Source of the DNA: JANNGZ01 sp031404155
Lineage (GTDB): Bacteria; Pseudomonadota; Gammaproteobacteria; Burkholderiales; Burkholderiaceae_C
NCBI GenBank assembly: GCA_031404155.1
Contig: JANNGZ010000123.1
Location: 1 to 9,099 of the forward strand
Length of the DNA: 9,099 bases
Reading direction: 5' to 3'
Shown: piece by piece, positions 6,226-9,099 of the stretch
Layout of the letters: each line of letters opens with the position of its first letter
Position numbering within the stretch: the stretch's first letter is position 1
Translations under genes and position numbers: made by a program
Notes under the pieces: model-generated
Databases searched by the model: none
What the model saw: only the letters and a program-made list of their open reading frames with translations
Told to the model about the DNA's origin: nothing

Positions 6226-6492
6226 CTGCACTCCTGTGTTCACCGGGTTGTGAATTCGCGCCCGCAAACCGCATCGGGCACGTGGCGCCTCGGCAAACTT
6301 CGGCGACGCATTGGCAGTTGTCGATCGGCGCTGCGACATAGTTGGAGCGCCAGCGCGCCGAACCGCGTTGGCGGAATGACGTACGCCCAGGGGCCGAGGC
6401 CCGCAGACGGAGGCAGCAAGCGCGAGAATCGCTGCCCACAGGATCGCGGCGGCTGGGCCGCGAGACACGCTGCATATGTGACCGGAGCACCG
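6226..6492. promoter_or_regulatory. Divergent upstream region between the pseudogene and the barrel-protein gene
   Basis: This 267-bp intergenic stretch separates two divergent 5' ends. The left edge keeps a good ribosome-binding site for the pseudogene (AGGAG at 6232-6236 on the minus strand). The right edge has GGAG at 6484-6487 before the plus-strand gene. An inverted repeat TGTCG-N10-CGACA at 6319-6338 has the size of a regulator operator. TTGGCA at 6311-6316 resembles a -35 box, but the nearest -10-like sequence, CATAGT at 6337-6342, is 20 nt away. These are weak candidates. No RNA gene or coding sequence is seen. Confidence 0.3.
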
Positions 6493-7188
6493 ATGAACCT
6501 CGCTCAACGCCTGTTCGCCTGCCTTTTCTGCGTTGCGGCCTGCACTCAAGCGCACGCGAGCCGCTCCAGCGTGACCGACCCGTCCGACGTTTCCGAGGCC
6601 GGCGACTGCGAACTCGAGGCCGGCTTGGAGCGCCGCACCAGCCGCGGCGAGCCGCGGCAGCGCGACACGTCACTGCGCCTGGCCTGCGGCATCGGCTGGC
6701 GCACCGAGCTGGAGGCGGCGTTCGCGCGCCAGCGCTCGGTGGACCTGCGAGGTGAATCGTTTGTGGCCGAGGCCAAGACCACGCTGCGTGAGCGCGGGGA
6801 TGGCCGCACCGGTTGGGCGCTGGCGGTCGGCGTCGGCGCCGAACGTGTCGCCGGCGGGCGCTGGCAGCAAAGCGAAAGGTTCGTGCTGCTCGAGGCCACG
6901 CGGCAGTTGGGTCCGCGATGGCTGGTCGAGCTCCAGTTCGGCGCGGCACGCGACCTCGCCGCGCGCCGCAACGCCACCTTGTGGGCGCTGGCCGCCGAAC
7001 ATGCGCTCAGCGAGACGGTCGAGCTGCGGGCAGAGCTTGAAGGCGACGACCGCGGCAGGCCGCAGGCGGGTGTCGGCTTGCGGTACGTGCTTTGGCCCGA
7101 ACTCGCCGTGCTCAAACTTTCCTACGGCACGCGCGGTGGGCCGAGCCGCGAACGCCGGACCGGGCTGGGCTTGAAGTTCGAGTTCTGA
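6493..7188 (+). CDS. Small probable outer-membrane beta-barrel protein, uncharacterised
   Basis: A 231-residue exported protein. The N-terminus MNLAQRLFACLFCVAACTQA followed by HA-SRSS is a signal peptide with a likely signal peptidase I cut after residue 22; a lipobox-like VAAC (14-17) is also present. The mature part starts with a TDPSDVSEAGDCELEAGLER segment, then alternates short amphipathic stretches (LRLACGIGWRTELEAAF, WALAVGVGAERVAGG, RWLVELQFGAARD, VGLRYVLWPELAVLKLSYG). It ends GLGLKFEF, with a terminal Phe as in BamA-inserted outer-membrane barrels. From memory it resembles short outer-membrane proteins of the putative phenol-degradation meta-pathway transporter type; this is tentative. 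I chose the ATG at 6493 because of GGAG 5 nt upstream and the signal peptide; the open frame back to 6040 overlaps the pseudogene and is noise. It is the only plus-strand gene here. It stands alone, divergent from the pseudogene and convergent with lolA. Substrate unknown. Confidence 0.72.
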   Translation: MNLAQRLFACLFCVAACTQAHASRSSVTDPSDVSEAGDCELEAGLERRTSRGEPRQRDTSLRLACGIGWRTELEAAFARQRSVDLRGESFVAEAKTTLRERGDGRTGWALAVGVGAERVAGGRWQQSERFVLLEATRQLGPRWLVELQFGAARDLAARRNATLWALAAEHALSETVELRAELEGDDRGRPQAGVGLRYVLWPELAVLKLSYGTRGGPSRERRTGLGLKFEF

Positions 7189-7279
7189 TCGCGCGTCCGC
7201 ACCAACTCGCCCAACTCGCGGCAACCGCTCGACCAGCCCCGGTCGGCCGTTCCCGCTCAGCGCTGCGCGCGCTCAAGCG
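7189..7279. other. Convergent gap between the barrel gene and lolA
   Basis: Ninety-one bases lie between two stop codons facing each other. A small hairpin CGACC-AGCCCC-GGTCG sits at 7230-7245, and CAACTCGC is repeated at 7203-7210 and 7212-7219. Neither hairpin flank has a T-run, so a bidirectional terminator is possible but not shown. No gene is seen. Confidence 0.3.
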
Positions 7280-7894
7280 CTACTGCGCGAGCACCTCGAC
7301 ACCCTTGGGTGGCACGAAGCGGAACGCCTCGGCCGAGGGCGTGATGTTGGTGGCGACATCGGAAAAGCTCAGCATCGACCGCTGCCCGAAGCCGTCAACC
7401 AGTTCGACCGCGGCCAGGGTCTTGCCCTTGAATCCGACCCGCAGCGATTGCAGATTCGCCGCACCGTCCTTGTCCTTGGGCGTGGCCTGGACCCATTCGA
7501 GGCCGTCGGCCGCGGGCAGCGCGCGCAAGTCGAAGTCTTTCTCAAGGCCGCTGCCGGCGAGCAAGGCCGCGGGCGTCGCGCCCAGGGCTTTGTCCATGCC
7601 GCGAACGCTCGCCTGTTGCAGATCGATGTCGTAGAGCCAGACCTTCTGGCCGTCGCCGACGATCAGCTGCTCGTAGGGTTTGGCGTAGGCGAAGCGGAAG
7701 CGGTTCGGGCGCGAGAACTCAAAGCTGCCGCTGGAGGTCTTTTTCTTCGCGCCGTCGGGCGAGGTGACGGTTTGGGTGAACGCGGCGCGGCCGGTCTTGG
7801 CGTCGCGCACAAACTCGCGCAGCGTGTCGACGGCGTCGGCCCAGGCGGCGCCGCAGCCGGTGAGCAAAACCGCTATCAGAAGAATGGATCTCAT
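7280..7894 (-). CDS. lolA: LolA, periplasmic outer-membrane lipoprotein carrier
   Basis: Periplasmic chaperone that takes lipoproteins from the LolCDE complex in the inner membrane and hands them to LolB at the outer membrane. It has 204 residues, the usual length. The N-terminus MRSILLIAVLLTGCGAAWA is a signal sequence, with a probable cut after residue 19. Family features are AFTQTVTSPDG near 38-48, GSFEFSRPNRFRFAYAKPYE (56-75), IVGDGQKVWLYDIDLQQASV (78-97) and SFSDVATNITPSAEAFRFVP (176-195). Its ATG overlaps the ftsK stop as ATGA (7891-7894), with no clear Shine-Dalgarno of its own, so it is probably translated by coupling to ftsK. One oddity is a lipobox-like LTGC at residues 11-14 inside the signal sequence. 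The next gene in this direction would normally be rarA, but it lies 2.2 kb further on. Confidence 0.96.
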   Translation of the reverse strand: MRSILLIAVLLTGCGAAWADAVDTLREFVRDAKTGRAAFTQTVTSPDGAKKKTSSGSFEFSRPNRFRFAYAKPYEQLIVGDGQKVWLYDIDLQQASVRGMDKALGATPAALLAGSGLEKDFDLRALPAADGLEWVQATPKDKDGAANLQSLRVGFKGKTLAAVELVDGFGQRSMLSFSDVATNITPSAEAFRFVPPKGVEVLAQ

Positions 7895-9099
7895 TCGATG
7901 CGCGCCGGGACAAGGATGATGTCGCGGTTGCCGTTGGTGGCCATGCCCGATACGAGCCCGGATTTCTCCATTTGTTCCAAGAGCCGCGCGGCGCGGTTGT
8001 AGCCGATGCGCAAGTGGCGCTGCACCAGCGAGATCGAGGCGCGTTTGTGCTGCAACACGATCGCCACCGCCTGGTCGTACATCGGGTCGGCCTCGGCGTC
8101 GCCGGCCGATGCGGCGCCGGCTTCAGCATCGCCATCGCCGTCCAGCGTGCCGCCTTCGAGCAGGCCTTCGATGTAGTTCGGAGCACCCTGGCTCTTCAGG
8201 TATTCGACCACGCGGTGCACCTCGTCATCGCTGACAAACGCGCCGTGGACCCGCACCGGTTGACCGCCGCCCGGCGGCAGGTAGAGCATGTCGCCCTGGC
8301 CGAGCAGCGCCTCGGCGCCCATCTGGTCGAGGATGGTTCGCGAGTCGATCTTGCTCGACACCTGGAACGACAGCCGCGTCGGGATGTTGGCCTTGATCAG
8401 GCCGGTGATCACGTCCACGCTCGGCCGCTGCGTCGCAAGCACCAGGTGGATGCCGGCGGCGCGCGCCTTTTGCGCCAGGCGCGCGATCAGCTCCTCGATC
8501 TTCTTGCCCACCACCATCATCAGGTCGGCAAGCTCGTCGATCACCACCACCACGAAGGGCAGGCGCTCCAGCGGCTCGGGTGCTTCGGGCGTGAGGCTGA
8601 ACGGATTGGGCAGCTTCTGGCCCGCTTCGGCCGCGTCGGCGATCTTGCGGTTGTAGCCCGAGAGCTGACGCACCCCGAGCTTGCTCATCAGCTTGTAGCG
8701 CCGCTCCATTTCGCCGACGCACCAGTTGAGCGCGTTGGCGGCCTGCTTCATGTCGGTGACCACCGGGCAGAGCAGGTGCGGAATGCCCTCGTAGACGCTC
8801 ATCTCGAGCATCTTCGGGTCGATCAGGATCAGGCGCACATCACGTGCCTCGGCCTTGTAGAGCAGGCTCAGGATCATCGCGTTGATGCCCACGCTCTTGC
8901 CCGCGCCGGTGGTGCCGGCCACCCGGCAATGCGCCATCTTGGCCAGGTCGGCCACCATCGGCGCGCCGACGATGTCCTTGCCCAGGCCGATGGTGAGCTG
9001 CGACGCGGCGTCGTTGTAGACCGTCGAGCCGAGGATCTCGGCCAGCCGGATCGTCTGGCGCTTGGCGTTGGGCAGCTCCAGCGCCATCGTGGTCTTGCC
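7891..9099 (-). CDS. ftsK: FtsK DNA translocase (C-terminal motor and gamma domains; N-terminus outside window)
   Basis: Septum-located motor that pumps chromosomal DNA and activates XerCD recombination at dif. The visible part is 402 residues, from GKTTMALELP to the end; the membrane domain, linker and start of the alpha domain are beyond the right edge. Visible motifs: Walker A GTTGAGKS (62-69 of the fragment), VRLILIDPKMLEMSVYEGIP (88-107), Walker B VVVVIDELADL (183-193), LATQRPSVDVITGLIKANIP (221-240), and SKIDSRTILDQMGAEALLGQ (249-268). An acidic Ala/Gly/Asp linker (320-337) leads to the winged-helix gamma domain (339-400, including SISLVQRHLRIGYNRAARLL), which in this family reads KOPS orientation sites. 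The motor and gamma domains look intact. The stop codon overlaps the lolA start. Confidence 0.97.
   Translation of the reverse strand, partial: GKTTMALELPNAKRQTIRLAEILGSTVYNDAASQLTIGLGKDIVGAPMVADLAKMAHCRVAGTTGAGKSVGINAMILSLLYKAEARDVRLILIDPKMLEMSVYEGIPHLLCPVVTDMKQAANALNWCVGEMERRYKLMSKLGVRQLSGYNRKIADAAEAGQKLPNPFSLTPEAPEPLERLPFVVVVIDELADLMMVVGKKIEELIARLAQKARAAGIHLVLATQRPSVDVITGLIKANIPTRLSFQVSSKIDSRTILDQMGAEALLGQGDMLYLPPGGGQPVRVHGAFVSDDEVHRVVEYLKSQGAPNYIEGLLEGGTLDGDGDAEAGAASAGDAEADPMYDQAVAIVLQHKRASISLVQRHLRIGYNRAARLLEQMEKSGLVSGMATNGNRDIILVPARIE

Noticed and set aside
6040..6492. N-terminal extension of the barrel gene by 151 codons
   Set aside because: It overlaps the opposite-strand pseudogene, lacks a signal at its start, and the ATG at 6493 has both a ribosome-binding site and a signal peptide.

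Overview
The window is GC-rich (roughly two-thirds G+C by eye), gene-dense and reads as a piece of a betaproteobacterial chromosome, most likely order Burkholderiales. The reasons are the ftsK-lolA pair in ATGA overlap with rarA nearby, the style of the liv ABC-transporter genes, and a small hairpin repeat (TGAGCCC-GTCGAA-GGGCTCA) of a type common in that order. Genus cannot be fixed from the sequence alone.

Layout, left to right. Positions 1-3328 hold a minus-strand operon for branched-chain amino-acid (or similar) ABC uptake, transcribed livH-livM-livG-livF; livF runs off the left edge. No livK-type binding protein is in view. The livG-livF gap carries a REP-like hairpin that includes the livG stop codon, and the livM-livG gap carries two GC-rich hairpins, one of them abutting the livG ribosome-binding site. 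Positions 3329-3652 are a non-coding stretch with a 12-bp tandem repeat and only weak promoter candidates. Positions 3653-5080 encode RarA (MgsA), a replication-associated AAA+ ATPase with a GTG start and a 12-bp coding tandem repeat in its N-terminal linker.

Positions 5081-7279 are the unusual part. In Burkholderiales lolA and rarA are commonly neighbours; here they are about 2.2 kb apart. The interval contains (i) the C-terminal HTH of a LuxR-type regulator, (ii) fused in frame upstream of it, a decayed gene for an uncharacterised secreted protein, and (iii) on the plus strand, divergently, an intact gene for a small probable outer-membrane beta-barrel protein. The decayed gene has one frameshift in a CG run, one in-frame TAG, and a second frameshift fully explained by an exact 13-bp tandem duplication. 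Removing one 13-bp copy rejoins the reading frame. Its normal C-terminus appears to be missing and replaced by the HTH.

Positions 7280-9099 hold lolA (periplasmic lipoprotein carrier) and the motor and gamma domains of ftsK (DNA translocase), both on the minus strand with coupled stop and start codons.

I found no tRNA, rRNA, CRISPR array, transposase or phage gene. I do not see a new defence or metabolic system. The most notable content is the pseudogene/HTH fusion scar between lolA and rarA and the several short tandem repeats in this stretch.
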